Notes: a model not told the origin generated them from the sequence alone. Positions 8,707 through 17,876 are shown, numbered from the stretch's first letter. The stretch is 48,358 bases of DNA from CAYWBI01 sp964456445 (GCA_964456445.1 CAYWBI010000011.1:1-48358); one strand, 5' to 3'. Numbers and translations are program-made.

Positions 8707-8780
8707 TGGGCCCACAGGGACTCGAACCCCGGACCAGCCGATTATGAGTCGGCTGCTCTAACCAACTGAGCTATGGGCCC
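8707..8780 (-). tRNA. tRNA-Met (anticodon CAT)
   Basis: A 74-base cloverleaf reads on the minus strand: 7-bp acceptor stem GGGCCCA/TGGGCCC with discriminator A at 8707, D arm TAGCTCAGTTGGTTAGAGC, anticodon stem GCCGA/TCGGC around loop CTCATAA, and T arm GGTTCGAGTCC. The CAT anticodon could also belong to tRNA-Ile2 with lysidine-modified C; the sequence resembles elongator Met more. It lacks the 1:72 mismatch typical of initiator tRNA. CCA is not encoded. Confidence 0.95.
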
Positions 8781-8838
8781 AATATTTTCAGATGAACAAG
8801 TGATGAATTTAGAGTTGCCTGCAAATAAAATCAAATAT

Positions 8839-10932
8839 TTATATCATCGATTTTCCTAAATTTTCGACTATCCAATTCTTCAATTGTACAATATTTATAA
8901 AAATACATTTTTTTACATTTTTATTGGGCGCTATAATATCCGTACAATAGAGCCCTTCTCCCAGCACATACCAGTCGGGCATGCTGTCACCTATTAACAA
9001 ATTATACCCTGCCGTCGAAAATGAAATGTTTTGTATATCAAAAATTTGAAGCGGAAAACCAAAATTTGACATCCAAATATCTTGTACCCGGCTTGCATCG
9101 CCCATATCCTGAAGATAACAATTAACACGATACATAAACATTTCCGCTGACAGATGTTTTAGCAAATCCGTATTTTTAACTCTTTTCATGCCATTTGTAG
9201 CAAAAACCAGACGTCGCCCGGTTGTTATTTCTGTTTGCCCCGTAAGCGGTATTGATTCGAGACGTCCATTAGAATTTATATCATATACTTTTAACTTTTT
9301 TCTATCGTCTGCACGTATAAAGATGCGTTGCTGCAAAAGTCCTCTATAATCTGTTGCGAAGACGCTCATGCTGTATTTTCCGGGCAAGATGGCAGAAGAT
9401 TCACATCCCGTGGCATCATAAAAAACAAGCGATGCATTGCTGATATTTTTGGGAAGCGGCAGGTACAAGCGATGGTATTGGCTTGTTTCAAATTGCAATT
9501 CCTGGTTACCGACGGTTATTTTATCCTGATCTTTTTTGCCTTTGATTGTCAGTTGAAAACGATGCTTTTTTAAGATGAACTTAAAACGTAAAGCACAGAA
9601 ATTGAATGTGAAATTTCGCCAGACCAATGGAAGGGTGATGGTATATCCGTTGGCCAGGATGGAACACGTATTGGTTTTCATTTTCGTTGTATTTGACATT
9701 GATGGTATAAGGTCAATTTTTCCGGCGGCAACATCGACATCCAATTTGACGCTATTGTTAATTCGTAAATTTATATCAGAGTTGTTGAATTGAAAATAAA
9801 ACGATTTTTCCTGCAAACGACATTGAAATTGGTGGGTATTAAGTATAAATAACCGTTGATTATAACCGGGCCTAATTTTCAGCCTTCCATTATCACGAAC
9901 AATTCCCAGCTCCTGATGAAGCATACTTAGTAATTTTAAAAGATACCCGAGCGCGGAATCCGTATCATCAGCAAATATAATTTGAATTTTTTGCAACAAA
10001 TATTGATGCCAAAAAGTGCCGGCCCTTAAACTATCAAAGTAAAGGATTAGCGCGGCCGCAGGTTTTTCAAACATTAATGTCTGCAATTTGCGTTGCATGA
10101 TCGGCTGGCCAAAAAAATTCCAGATGCCCTGTGGATCATACGTTTTTTGCCCGGATGCCATTTCCCAGAGCGACACACATTCGTTGTAAACTTGCGTATA
10201 TTCCAGCTCTAAATTCGATGATTGACGTTTATTGCCTGTATCAAATATGGCTCCCCATTCATGAAACAACACCACAAAAATATTATTATCCTGCGCAACA
10301 TGTGTCCAAACCGGGAAGCCGTCATAGTCAAAGAGATCTGCCCTGGCCCAGCAATCATCAAAAGAGTCCAACCATTTTTTATCCTGCGAGACCAACGCAT
10401 TTAAGGGGTGGGCCGAGCGCTCGCGTTGTATCAGATTCAGAAGAAATGACGCAGGCCCCTTCTTTGGAGCATCCAGATCCCCCGGCAATTCCAGGATTGT
10501 TGTCTGATCCACAATATAATGGCCATCAGCCACTATATTCCCAAGAAACCTTACTTGTTCCGGGTGAAGTGTCAGTCGAAGCTTAGATAGGTCGAATTGT
10601 TGATGGATTTTTTTAAATACAATAAACCGGATCCCTTTAAGCTTGAATGTATCAATCTGAAGTGAGTCGTTATAAAAGCGTTTGTATTCGATTCTTGTTC
10701 CGGGGAGACGGAAAAACTCAAGAGTAAGTTTTTCGTTTTTGCTATCCAAAAGAAGCGTATCGGAAATTGATATATTTCCTGTAATGACACTGGAGTGGAA
10801 GGAAACGGCAGCATATCCGGTTTGTCTGTTAAAACGATAACGCAAGGCAGCCGAGATGATATTATGTATTTTATAAATATCCGCTTTTTCTGCCTGGTAG
10901 ATATAAAAATTTTCGTTGGACATTTGGCTCAC
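8839..10932 (-). CDS. Large orphan protein of unknown function
   Basis: A 697-residue protein with no signal peptide, no evident membrane helix and no motif I recognise. Alternating hydrophobic/polar runs in about 1-130 and 390-560 suggest beta-rich domains, while about 190-380 (with DYDGFPVWTHV, LFHEWGAIFD and YDPQGIWNFF) looks alpha-helical with many aromatic residues, somewhat like a glycan-active or lyase helical domain, but this is impression only. The start is a GTG whose GTGA overlaps the stop of rseP, so it is translated with rseP; an ATG three codons later is an alternative. Position at the end of the envelope cluster suggests a role linked to surface biogenesis, unproven. Confidence 0.75.
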   Translation of the reverse strand: MSQMSNENFYIYQAEKADIYKIHNIISAALRYRFNRQTGYAAVSFHSSVITGNISISDTLLLDSKNEKLTLEFFRLPGTRIEYKRFYNDSLQIDTFKLKGIRFIVFKKIHQQFDLSKLRLTLHPEQVRFLGNIVADGHYIVDQTTILELPGDLDAPKKGPASFLLNLIQRERSAHPLNALVSQDKKWLDSFDDCWARADLFDYDGFPVWTHVAQDNNIFVVLFHEWGAIFDTGNKRQSSNLELEYTQVYNECVSLWEMASGQKTYDPQGIWNFFGQPIMQRKLQTLMFEKPAAALILYFDSLRAGTFWHQYLLQKIQIIFADDTDSALGYLLKLLSMLHQELGIVRDNGRLKIRPGYNQRLFILNTHQFQCRLQEKSFYFQFNNSDINLRINNSVKLDVDVAAGKIDLIPSMSNTTKMKTNTCSILANGYTITLPLVWRNFTFNFCALRFKFILKKHRFQLTIKGKKDQDKITVGNQELQFETSQYHRLYLPLPKNISNASLVFYDATGCESSAILPGKYSMSVFATDYRGLLQQRIFIRADDRKKLKVYDINSNGRLESIPLTGQTEITTGRRLVFATNGMKRVKNTDLLKHLSAEMFMYRVNCYLQDMGDASRVQDIWMSNFGFPLQIFDIQNISFSTAGYNLLIGDSMPDWYVLGEGLYCTDIIAPNKNVKKCIFINIVQLKNWIVENLGKSMI

Positions 10933-12248
10933 AAAAGGCGACTGACATCAATAAAAACAACAAAAACAATAAATGACAGTAAAACGGCAATCCCAACCTG
11001 CTGAACAATAACCCTGGTTTTTATAGATAAAGGTTTTCCTTTTAAGCCTTCGACCAATAATAAAAGGAAATGGCCGCCATCGAGCGCCGGAATAGGCAGA
11101 ATATTAAAAAAGGCCAATACAGAACTTAGCGCGGCAATCAAACCCCAAATGCTTAGCCAGCCACTGCGGGCGGCCTGCCCTGCCATCTGGGCAATCATTA
11201 TCGGGCCACCGATCGTGTCCCGGGCTTCTTTTACACCTGAGATAAGCCACCATAGACCTTTTATATTTAAATACATAACATTAAACGGCTGGGTAAGACC
11301 AAAGTTAAGCGCTTTGGACAGGGAAACCGATTTATGCAAAATATACGGGCCGATACCGATTTTTCCGGTTGTATGTTCCATGCCACCGGCATCTTTTGTA
11401 TTTTCCACCGCTGGTGTGATCGTCGTATTATAGATAGAATCCCCCCGTTGCCATTGAATGGGGATTGTCTTGCCCGGAGACGCTTTTATTTCCCGTGTCA
11501 TATCATCCCAATTCTTGACGGGTTTATTGTTCAGGGCTGTTATCATATCGCCGTATTTAAGCCCGCTGGACCCCGCGGGCATGTTGGATAAAACAGAGCC
11601 TACCCTGGCCGTCAGACGGGGGGCAATATCCAGCATTTCCCCTTTACTTTCAGAAAACCACTCCTTTTTATAATGCAGCGTCAGATCTTCTTTGCCCCGT
11701 TTTATCCTAAAGTCAACCCCATTGTCAACATGATCAATAAAGCGGTCAAAGATTTCCCTCCAATCAGAGATGGGGAAACCGCTTACTGCTAATATTTTAT
11801 CGCCATCCTGTAAACCTATTTTCTCGGCAATACCACTTTGATGCGTTATAGTTATCGTAGTTGTCGGTATAATTTGCTCACCCTGGCTAAAAACAATAGC
11901 CGTATAAATGATTATGGCCAATATTAAATTCATAAAAACACCAGCCGTGATGATTACCATCCTTTTCCAAACCGGCTTGGAGCTATACTCATCATCTGCC
12001 CCTGTAATTTCCGTATCGAGGCTTTCATCGACAAAACCGGCCATTTTCACAAATCCCCCCAATGGGATTGCAGATATGGCAAATTCTGTTCCGCCGATTT
12101 TTTTTGAAAAAATTGTTGGAGGAAAACCAATGGAAAACTTTTCTACCCTTACCCCCATAAGACGGGCGGCTAAAAAATGCCCGAATTCATGGATGAGTAC
12201 GAGAACGCTAAACACAAAAACGGTTGCGACAATGGAAAGAATGGACAT
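10929..12248 (-). CDS. rseP: RIP metalloprotease RseP (site-2 protease)
   Basis: A 439-residue intramembrane zinc metalloprotease. The HEFGH zinc motif is at 20-24 in the first transmembrane helix, two PDZ regions occupy about 125-205 and 210-285, and the third zinc ligand sits in the PALDGGHFL motif near Asp390 in a later helix. Family members cut membrane-bound anti-sigma factors and remnant signal peptides. Four or so membrane segments are visible (5-28, 97-120, 365-383, 415-435). It follows the outer-membrane-type gene after a terminator and overlaps the orphan gene by four bases. No anti-sigma factor gene is visible in the window. Confidence 0.95.
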   Translation of the reverse strand: MSILSIVATVFVFSVLVLIHEFGHFLAARLMGVRVEKFSIGFPPTIFSKKIGGTEFAISAIPLGGFVKMAGFVDESLDTEITGADDEYSSKPVWKRMVIITAGVFMNLILAIIIYTAIVFSQGEQIIPTTTITITHQSGIAEKIGLQDGDKILAVSGFPISDWREIFDRFIDHVDNGVDFRIKRGKEDLTLHYKKEWFSESKGEMLDIAPRLTARVGSVLSNMPAGSSGLKYGDMITALNNKPVKNWDDMTREIKASPGKTIPIQWQRGDSIYNTTITPAVENTKDAGGMEHTTGKIGIGPYILHKSVSLSKALNFGLTQPFNVMYLNIKGLWWLISGVKEARDTIGGPIMIAQMAGQAARSGWLSIWGLIAALSSVLAFFNILPIPALDGGHFLLLLVEGLKGKPLSIKTRVIVQQVGIAVLLSFIVFVVFIDVSRLL

Positions 12249-12350
12249 AAATATGATCTCTTAAATGAAAGTATTTTTACAAACGTGCAATAAATTTAAA
12301 TGTTTCCTTGTTTTTCCGATCGAATATTTTATACGATTACCTATCTTAAT

Positions 12351-12389
12351 AAAAAACGCTGCCGTGGACGGTAAACCCACAACAGCGTT
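12351..12389 (-). terminator. Intrinsic terminator after the outer-membrane protein gene
   Basis: On the minus strand, stem CAGCGTT partner 12383-12389 pairs with 12355-12361 (7 bp), a short internal loop is followed by 4 further pairs, and a U-run (12351-12354 onward) follows. It lies 19 bases after the stop at 12408 and upstream of rseP, so rseP probably has its own promoter between 12249 and 12350. Confidence 0.8.
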
Positions 12390-12407
12390 GAATTTAATTT
12401 AAGTTTG

Positions 12408-13232
12408 TTAGAGGGATATACCATAGCCAAGACCGGCAAACAGATTGCCGCTCGACGAGCCCACCTCGGCACGGATGCCGAAAATGGCGACTCCTGCCGC
12501 TACGCGTAAACCGGAATTGGTAAGCGTTCCACTTTTATTTTCGCTAAACACGCTACCGTTACTTGATGTAGCATAAACCCAATTCATATCGGTATTACCG
12601 GATTGAAAGGCAACCTTGCCAAATATACGCAAAAGAAGCAAATCATAACTTACGATGGCCCCGACATTGACAGATTTAAACCCCATATCAATACCTGCAT
12701 TTACGGTGCCTATTTTTTGATGTGTATCCGATGTATATACATCACGGGAATCGTTCAGCCCAAAATCAATGGTGTTGTAGTCCACATAAATGGATGTGGA
12801 TGGAAACAATGGAACCGGGATCAACTTGGTAATTTCATATTTTAACCCAAAACCCAGTGAATTCAGTTTCAGACCCTGAACATCAGTTTTAGGAAAATAG
12901 CGTGCATAGGCTTCAAATCCCGCGGTTCCAAATCCAGCCTGGACCCCAACACCCGCCGGGGAATAACCTTCGGAGGTAACCCCGATAAGATCATTGGCGC
13001 TAAACTTGCCAACGCCAACGAACAACCCTGCGCTTATACGGAACAATGTGGGGCCGGAGCCATCGGTCCAATCCAAAACGTTCATACCGCCATAGATGGC
13101 ATTATTTATATCCGTAAATTGCGTTTGTAAATCATTAAATGATTTGAACGAGGTAAAGTTTAAATCGCTCTGGGCAAAAGAGATATTACATAACAAAAAT
13201 ATGGAGAAAACAGATAATAATATTCGTTTCAT
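12408..13232 (-). CDS. Secreted, probable outer-membrane beta-barrel protein
   Basis: A 274-residue protein with a clear Sec signal peptide (about 1-20, cleavage after SFA-Q). The mature part is rich in alternating strands and Gly/aromatic residues (LFVGVGKFS, VGVQAGFGTAGFEAYARYF, LRVAAGVAIFGIRAEVG), consistent with a small outer-membrane barrel of 10-12 strands. The C-terminus ends GLGYGISL, without the usual terminal Phe. It resembles uncharacterised FCB barrel families such as DUF6588, but I cannot confirm the family. It is flanked by lipA/lipM-type and rseP genes and followed by a good terminator. Confidence 0.75.
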   Translation of the reverse strand: MKRILLSVFSIFLLCNISFAQSDLNFTSFKSFNDLQTQFTDINNAIYGGMNVLDWTDGSGPTLFRISAGLFVGVGKFSANDLIGVTSEGYSPAGVGVQAGFGTAGFEAYARYFPKTDVQGLKLNSLGFGLKYEITKLIPVPLFPSTSIYVDYNTIDFGLNDSRDVYTSDTHQKIGTVNAGIDMGFKSVNVGAIVSYDLLLLRIFGKVAFQSGNTDMNWVYATSSNGSVFSENKSGTLTNSGLRVAAGVAIFGIRAEVGSSSGNLFAGLGYGISL

Positions 13233-13298
13233 GACAACTCCTTTAAGTGAACAATAAATGTGATGGAATATAAGGCGTGTTTATATAAAATAGCAATT

Positions 13299-14108
13299 TC
13301 ATTCTTCGGGAAGTAAACGAAATTGCTTAAGATAGCTTTTGCTTTTTTCCCACTCCATGGGCGTGGGATATTTATAAAATATTTGCCGGATGCCCCTTGT
13401 CTTAAATCCCGCGGTCAATGCTTCACATATATCCCCGATGCACACCCCATTTGAAGCGATTTCGTTCAATGACACGGAATTTTTTTCAAGTATTGCTTTT
13501 TGATGTGTTTTTTCCATTGGATCTATATTTAAAAAATCAATAATCTTTAAATGTGTTTTGGCCAACATAATGGAACCGTGCTGGAGAATGGCATGTTTAT
13601 AAATTTTTTGGGCACTGCCCACCAGCTTCCGGCCCCGATATTGAATTTCCGAACGCGCAGAACGATTAAAACAGGCAAAGGTATCATTCCCTTTATTTAT
13701 ATATGTGTCCATCATTTGGGTCTTTTGCAGTTGAACCGGGATAGCAAGGTTTGTTAAAGCCCTGGCCAGCACTTCATGAAAATAGCTGTACATAGCATGA
13801 TGATCCATGGTTTTTAACGGCAGTATAAAACTGTAGGTAAGCTCATCTACATGGAATATCGCGCTGCCACCGGTAGGACGGCGCACAAAATCGATACCCT
13901 GCAATTTGCTATGGTCCACCACGTCCGGTGATTGGTGCCTGCCGAGAGAGAGACAGGCCGGTTGCCAACCATAAAAGCGCAATACCGGTTGATGGTTACG
14001 TGCTGCGTACAAAGTGAGGTAATAGTCCAGCGCCATATTATGTGCGCCCCGGAAAGATTGGTAGGGTATAATCCGCAAACTCTTTAAAGCTGAAAGAACA
14101 TTGGCCAC
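13299..14108 (-). CDS. LipM-like octanoyltransferase (BPL/LplA/LipB fold)
   Basis: A 269-residue protein of the biotin/lipoate protein ligase superfamily. The RRPTGGSAIFH motif (76-86) forms the lipoyl-binding loop, and Lys161 in GRKLVGSAQK is the conserved active-site lysine. Cys146 in TFACFNRSARSEI sits where LipM-type octanoyl-ACP:protein N-octanoyltransferases carry their acyl-thioester cysteine, and ILQHGSI (174-180) is also LipM-like. It most probably transfers octanoyl groups from ACP to GcvH or E2 lipoyl domains; lipoate ligase is the alternative. The start is a GTG directly abutting the lpxA stop (TAAGTG), so it is part of the lpx operon. No lipA or E2 gene is in the window. Confidence 0.85.
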   Translation of the reverse strand: MANVLSALKSLRIIPYQSFRGAHNMALDYYLTLYAARNHQPVLRFYGWQPACLSLGRHQSPDVVDHSKLQGIDFVRRPTGGSAIFHVDELTYSFILPLKTMDHHAMYSYFHEVLARALTNLAIPVQLQKTQMMDTYINKGNDTFACFNRSARSEIQYRGRKLVGSAQKIYKHAILQHGSIMLAKTHLKIIDFLNIDPMEKTHQKAILEKNSVSLNEIASNGVCIGDICEALTAGFKTRGIRQIFYKYPTPMEWEKSKSYLKQFRLLPEE

Positions 14109-14882
14109 TTATCGAATAATCCCCCGCTCGGCTTTGCGTAGAAAATCGACTAAATACATCACATTTGGAAAAGCGTTATATTCCAGGGTGATTTTTTCAA
14201 TTGCCTGGGCCACGGTATTGTTTTGACGATATAAAATACGGTAGGCTTTTTTTAAGGCGCTCACCGTTTCATCCGGGAACCCCCGCCGTTGCAGGCCTAT
14301 GCGGTTAAGCCCGCCATAAGAAAGCGGTTCGCCCATGGCAAGGATGTATGGAGGAACGTCTTTACTGACACGATACCCGCCCCCAATAAAACTATGCGCG
14401 CCAATATGGGCAAATTGATGGACCGGGGTCAGGCCGCCGATCCCTACAAAATCATCTATGATGACATGCCCGGCCAGGTTAACCGAATTGGCCAGGATAA
14501 CATTGTTCCCAATTTGGCAGTCGTGTGCTACATGGCAATAGGACATTATCAGACAATCACTGCCTATCCGTGTGGTATAACTATGCGTTGTTCCCCTGTT
14601 CAGGGTTGCATATTCACGCACCGTGGTATTGTCACCGATCTCCAGAAAGGTTTTTTCATCATCAAATTTCAGATCCTGTGGTTGTGTGGCAAGGACCGCA
14701 CCGTTGAATATTTTACAATTTTCCCCGATTCTGGCCCCATTGGACACCAGAACGTTGGATGCAATTTTAGTCCCCTTCGCGATTTTTACATCGGCTTCGA
14801 TTATCGTGAAAGCGCCGATTTCCACGTCATCGGCCAACTCCGCCTTGCTGTCAACAAGAGCAGTATTATGAATAATGGGCAT
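14109..14882 (-). CDS. lpxA: UDP-N-acetylglucosamine acyltransferase LpxA
   Basis: A 257-residue left-handed beta-helix acyltransferase catalysing the first step of lipid A synthesis: transfer of a 3-hydroxyacyl chain from ACP to UDP-GlcNAc. Hexapeptide repeats fill residues 1-185 and the catalytic histidine is His120 in CHVAHDCQIGN. The C-terminal helical part (from about 195, LNRIGLQRRGF) is typical. An AGGA site precedes the ATG. It follows lpxC-fabZ by eight bases, as in other FCB genomes. Confidence 0.96.
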   Translation of the reverse strand: MPIIHNTALVDSKAELADDVEIGAFTIIEADVKIAKGTKIASNVLVSNGARIGENCKIFNGAVLATQPQDLKFDDEKTFLEIGDNTTVREYATLNRGTTHSYTTRIGSDCLIMSYCHVAHDCQIGNNVILANSVNLAGHVIIDDFVGIGGLTPVHQFAHIGAHSFIGGGYRVSKDVPPYILAMGEPLSYGGLNRIGLQRRGFPDETVSALKKAYRILYRQNNTVAQAIEKITLEYNAFPNVMYLVDFLRKAERGIIR

Positions 14883-14890
14883 TTTATTTC

Positions 14891-16300
14891 CTATTGTTCA
14901 ACAACCATGGCCATCATCTCGGCTTCGCAGACCAGCTGACCTTTTACATAACTTTTCCCGGCCATCTTAAAGGTTTTACGCCGGGCTTTCAGCAGTTCTA
15001 ATTCCATCACCAATTGATCGCCGGGTTGTACGGTTTTGCGAAATTTTGCGTTATCAATTCCCATAAAGTACACCAGTTTGTTTTGCGCATCATCTTCATC
15101 GTTTAATAAAAGAATACCACCAACCTGTGCCATGGCTTCAATTATCAACACGCCGGGCATAACTGGTCTGGATGGGAAATGTCCCTGGAAAAACTCTTCA
15201 TTTGCGGTAACATTTTTATAACCGACCGTTCGCTTGCCCGGTTCGAGTTCCACAATGGCATCGACAAGTAAGAAGGGATAGCGGTGCGGCAGAATTTTTT
15301 TTATGGCATTTATATCAAAGACAACGCCTTTTTTATCAATATCCTGATACTTGGTGGTCAATTTTTGTTTTTTGTATGCCGCCCGCAACATTTTTGCCAT
15401 TTCAATGTTACTTTGATGCCCCGGACGCGCGGCTAATATCTGCGCTTTTATATTTACACCGGCCAGTGCGAGATCGCCCATCAAATCCAACAATTTATGA
15501 CGGCAGGGCTCGTTTTTAAATCGTAAATCCTTATTGTTCAGGATTCCGTTTTCACCCAGGGTAATATGATCGGAGATATCTAACCGTTTACGCAAACGCG
15601 CCACATCATCATCGGACAGCTCCCTGTCAACAATCACCACAGCCGCATCTAAATCGGCGCCTTTTATCAATCCCTGATCGATAAGCATCTCAACCTCATG
15701 TAAAAAACAAAAGGTCCGAGCCGGGGCAAATTCGCTTACAAACTCGGCCCGCATATCAAAAAGTCCGGTGTGCTGGCTACCCAGCGCCGGGTTTTGATAA
15801 TCGATCATAACTGTTAAACGGTAGTCATCGGTCGGTAAAGCTACAATTTGGATCCCGCGCTCATCATCGGTATAGTTGATCGTTTCCTTCACGACAAGAT
15901 ATTCGCGCTCCGCTTCCTGCTCCACTACGCCGGCCTGTTGAAGTATTTTAACAAAGGGGGCTGCGGAACCGTCCCCGATGGGAGGTTCGTTCCCATTGAG
16001 TTCGATGCGAACATTATCAATCCCCAACCCGACCAGGGCCGATAAAACGTGTTCCACCGTATGCACGTGCACATCATCCACCTGGATGGTTGTGCCCCGC
16101 AAACTATCGATTGCCGTATTTTGTACCACATTTTCTATGACCGCTTCGATTTCCGGTGAATTGTCAATATCCATGCGGATAAATTTTCGCCCATAGTTTT
16201 CCGGAGCCGGTTTAAAAGTGATTTTAGTTTTGTTTCCGGTATGTAATCCGCGGCCTTCAAATGAGACCGGATCAGATATTGTCGTTTGCTTATCGGACAT
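14891..16300 (-). CDS. lpxC-fabZ: LpxC-FabZ fusion: UDP-3-O-acyl-GlcNAc deacetylase / 3-hydroxyacyl-ACP dehydratase
   Basis: A 469-residue two-domain enzyme. The LpxC part (about 1-305) removes the N-acetyl group from UDP-3-O-acyl-GlcNAc, the committed lipid A step; zinc ligands are His84 (HTVEHVLSAL), His268 and Asp272 (HKLLDLMGD), and the catalytic His295 lies in RPGHQSN. The FabZ part (about 325-469) dehydrates 3-hydroxyacyl-ACP, with PHRYPFLLVD, catalytic His374 in GHFPSRPVMPGV and Glu388. The fusion puts enzymes that compete for the 3-hydroxyacyl-ACP pool in one chain and is a known trait of Bacteroidota-Chlorobiota relatives. Spacing to lpxD is 5 bases, with GGAAG as ribosome binding site. 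Confidence 0.97.
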   Translation of the reverse strand: MSDKQTTISDPVSFEGRGLHTGNKTKITFKPAPENYGRKFIRMDIDNSPEIEAVIENVVQNTAIDSLRGTTIQVDDVHVHTVEHVLSALVGLGIDNVRIELNGNEPPIGDGSAAPFVKILQQAGVVEQEAEREYLVVKETINYTDDERGIQIVALPTDDYRLTVMIDYQNPALGSQHTGLFDMRAEFVSEFAPARTFCFLHEVEMLIDQGLIKGADLDAAVVIVDRELSDDDVARLRKRLDISDHITLGENGILNNKDLRFKNEPCRHKLLDLMGDLALAGVNIKAQILAARPGHQSNIEMAKMLRAAYKKQKLTTKYQDIDKKGVVFDINAIKKILPHRYPFLLVDAIVELEPGKRTVGYKNVTANEEFFQGHFPSRPVMPGVLIIEAMAQVGGILLLNDEDDAQNKLVYFMGIDNAKFRKTVQPGDQLVMELELLKARRKTFKMAGKSYVKGQLVCEAEMMAMVVEQ

Positions 16301-16305
16301 TTTTA

Positions 16306-17343
16306 TTAATCTTCCTTTTTCAGCAGCAATTCGCGCAGGGCCTGCATTTCGGCTTCCAGGTTTTTTATGCGTTTATTCATTTCGGGCAAATGACGGATTG
16401 AAATATCTATCCGCTTTTTTTTCATGATTGGCATGGCGGGCATTCCAAGAACCACCGAACCTTCGGGGGTGTCTTTTGTAACACCGGATTTACCGCCAAC
16501 AACAACATGTGGCCCAACTTTAATATGCCCGGCAATGCCAACCTGTCCGGCAATGGTTGAATGATGTCCTATTTCCGAACTTCCGGCCAATGCCGTTAAT
16601 CCCGCAATAACGGTATGCTCACCTATAATACAATTATGGGCGATCTGTACCTGGTTATCTATTTTTACGCCTTTTTTAATATACGTTGATCCAACGGTTG
16701 CCCGGTCCACGGTTGTATTGGCGCCTATCTCCACATCATCTTCAATAACAACATTGCCGATTTGAGGGATTTTTATATAAACGCCCTTATCCGGCGCAAA
16801 ACCAAAACCGTCACTGCCAATAACACAACCATTGTGCAGGGTGACCCTGTTTCCGATCACACATTTTTCCCGTACGGATACATTGGGATACAGACGGGCA
16901 TTATCACCGATACGGCATTTATCAAGGATTACAACGCCCGGGAACAGAACACAATTTTCACCTATCACCACATCAGACCCAACATATACAAATGGCGCGA
17001 TCCGTGTTCCATCGCCAATATGCGCATTCTGGTCAATGGAGGCCTGGGATGAAATCCCGGCAAAATCATAATACGCAGGCGCTTCAAATATTTTTAATAA
17101 ATATAAAAAGCCAACATACGCATCGTCAACTTTTATATGCGGAATGTTCACATCCTCTGCATTGGCGTCAACAACGATTGCACTGGCCTTTGTTGTGGAT
17201 ATATATTTATGATACTTGGGGTTGGCAAGAAAAGTTATTTGACCCGCAACGGCAGATTCAATTTTTGCCGGCCCGCTGATTTCAAGATCAGCGGGACCAA
17301 CAAACCGGCCATTCAGCCGCGTGGCGATTTCCTGTAAAGTCAT
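16306..17343 (-). CDS. lpxD: UDP-3-O-(3-hydroxyacyl)glucosamine N-acyltransferase LpxD
   Basis: A 345-residue enzyme adding the N-linked hydroxyacyl chain in lipid A synthesis. An N-terminal uridine-binding domain (1-100, with ITFLANPKY) precedes a hexapeptide beta-helix (about 102-300) with catalytic His236 in QIAHNCIIG, and a C-terminal helix (315-345) that completes the trimer. NGCVIGSDGFGFAPDKG (171-187) is diagnostic. It starts three bases after the ompH stop and is followed at once by lpxC-fabZ. Confidence 0.96.
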   Translation of the reverse strand: MTLQEIATRLNGRFVGPADLEISGPAKIESAVAGQITFLANPKYHKYISTTKASAIVVDANAEDVNIPHIKVDDAYVGFLYLLKIFEAPAYYDFAGISSQASIDQNAHIGDGTRIAPFVYVGSDVVIGENCVLFPGVVILDKCRIGDNARLYPNVSVREKCVIGNRVTLHNGCVIGSDGFGFAPDKGVYIKIPQIGNVVIEDDVEIGANTTVDRATVGSTYIKKGVKIDNQVQIAHNCIIGEHTVIAGLTALAGSSEIGHHSTIAGQVGIAGHIKVGPHVVVGGKSGVTKDTPEGSVVLGMPAMPIMKKKRIDISIRHLPEMNKRIKNLEAEMQALRELLLKKED

Positions 17344-17346
17344 AGG

Positions 17347-17871
17347 CTATTTTTTCTTGGATTGGCCTGCACTGAGCTTATCAAGTACTTTTTGGGTAAT
17401 ATCAAACCCGGGTTTAACATACAGCAAACCACTGGCGTCAAAAACCACATCCAGACCATCATCTTCTGCTACTTTGTTGATGGCCTCGTTTATTTTTTTC
17501 ATCACCGGCCCACCGACTTCGGATTGTTTTTTATAAAATTCGCCTTGAGGCCCTAATTTTTGAAATTCGTACTGTTTAACCGTCATGGCTTTGGTTTCGA
17601 TCTGTTTTTCCATTTCGGCCTTGCGGTCCGGGCTAAGCATAATACTTTGATCTTTATATGTTTTCAACAATTGCTGATATTCCTGGTTCAGTTGATCATA
17701 TTCTTTTTGATATTGGGCCTTGATATCATTTAGTTTGGTTTGCGCGTCGATATATTCCTGATATTCTGCAAAGATACGCTGAGAATTAACATAGCCAAGT
17801 TTTTGTGCAAAAAGCGGGGCTGCCATAAAAATCAGTAAAACGCCAACAAGTAGTTTTTTGCTAATGTTCAT
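17347..17871 (-). CDS. skp: OmpH/Skp family periplasmic chaperone
   Basis: A 174-residue protein with a signal peptide (about 1-22, ending PLFA-Q) and a long, charged, mostly alpha-helical region (about 35-120) forming the Skp coiled-coil tentacle. It holds unfolded outer membrane proteins in the periplasm for delivery to BamA. Translation starts at the ATG at 17871, preceded by a strong AGGAGG site; an upstream frame reaching 17952 is just the tail of bamA read in another phase. It sits between bamA and lpxD, the usual order in Gram-negative bacteria. Confidence 0.93.
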   Translation of the reverse strand: MNISKKLLVGVLLIFMAAPLFAQKLGYVNSQRIFAEYQEYIDAQTKLNDIKAQYQKEYDQLNQEYQQLLKTYKDQSIMLSPDRKAEMEKQIETKAMTVKQYEFQKLGPQGEFYKKQSEVGGPVMKKINEAINKVAEDDGLDVVFDASGLLYVKPGFDITQKVLDKLSAGQSKKK

Positions 17872-17876
17872 TATTT

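Noticed and set aside
8707..8780. Initiator tRNA assignment for the CAT-anticodon tRNA
   Set aside because: The 1:72 position is paired (G-C) and the anticodon stem lacks the three consecutive G-C pairs expected of an initiator.
14289..14939. A 216-codon plus-strand open frame over lpxA
   Set aside because: Antisense to lpxA, whose motifs are intact; coding potential is a by-product of hexapeptide codon use.
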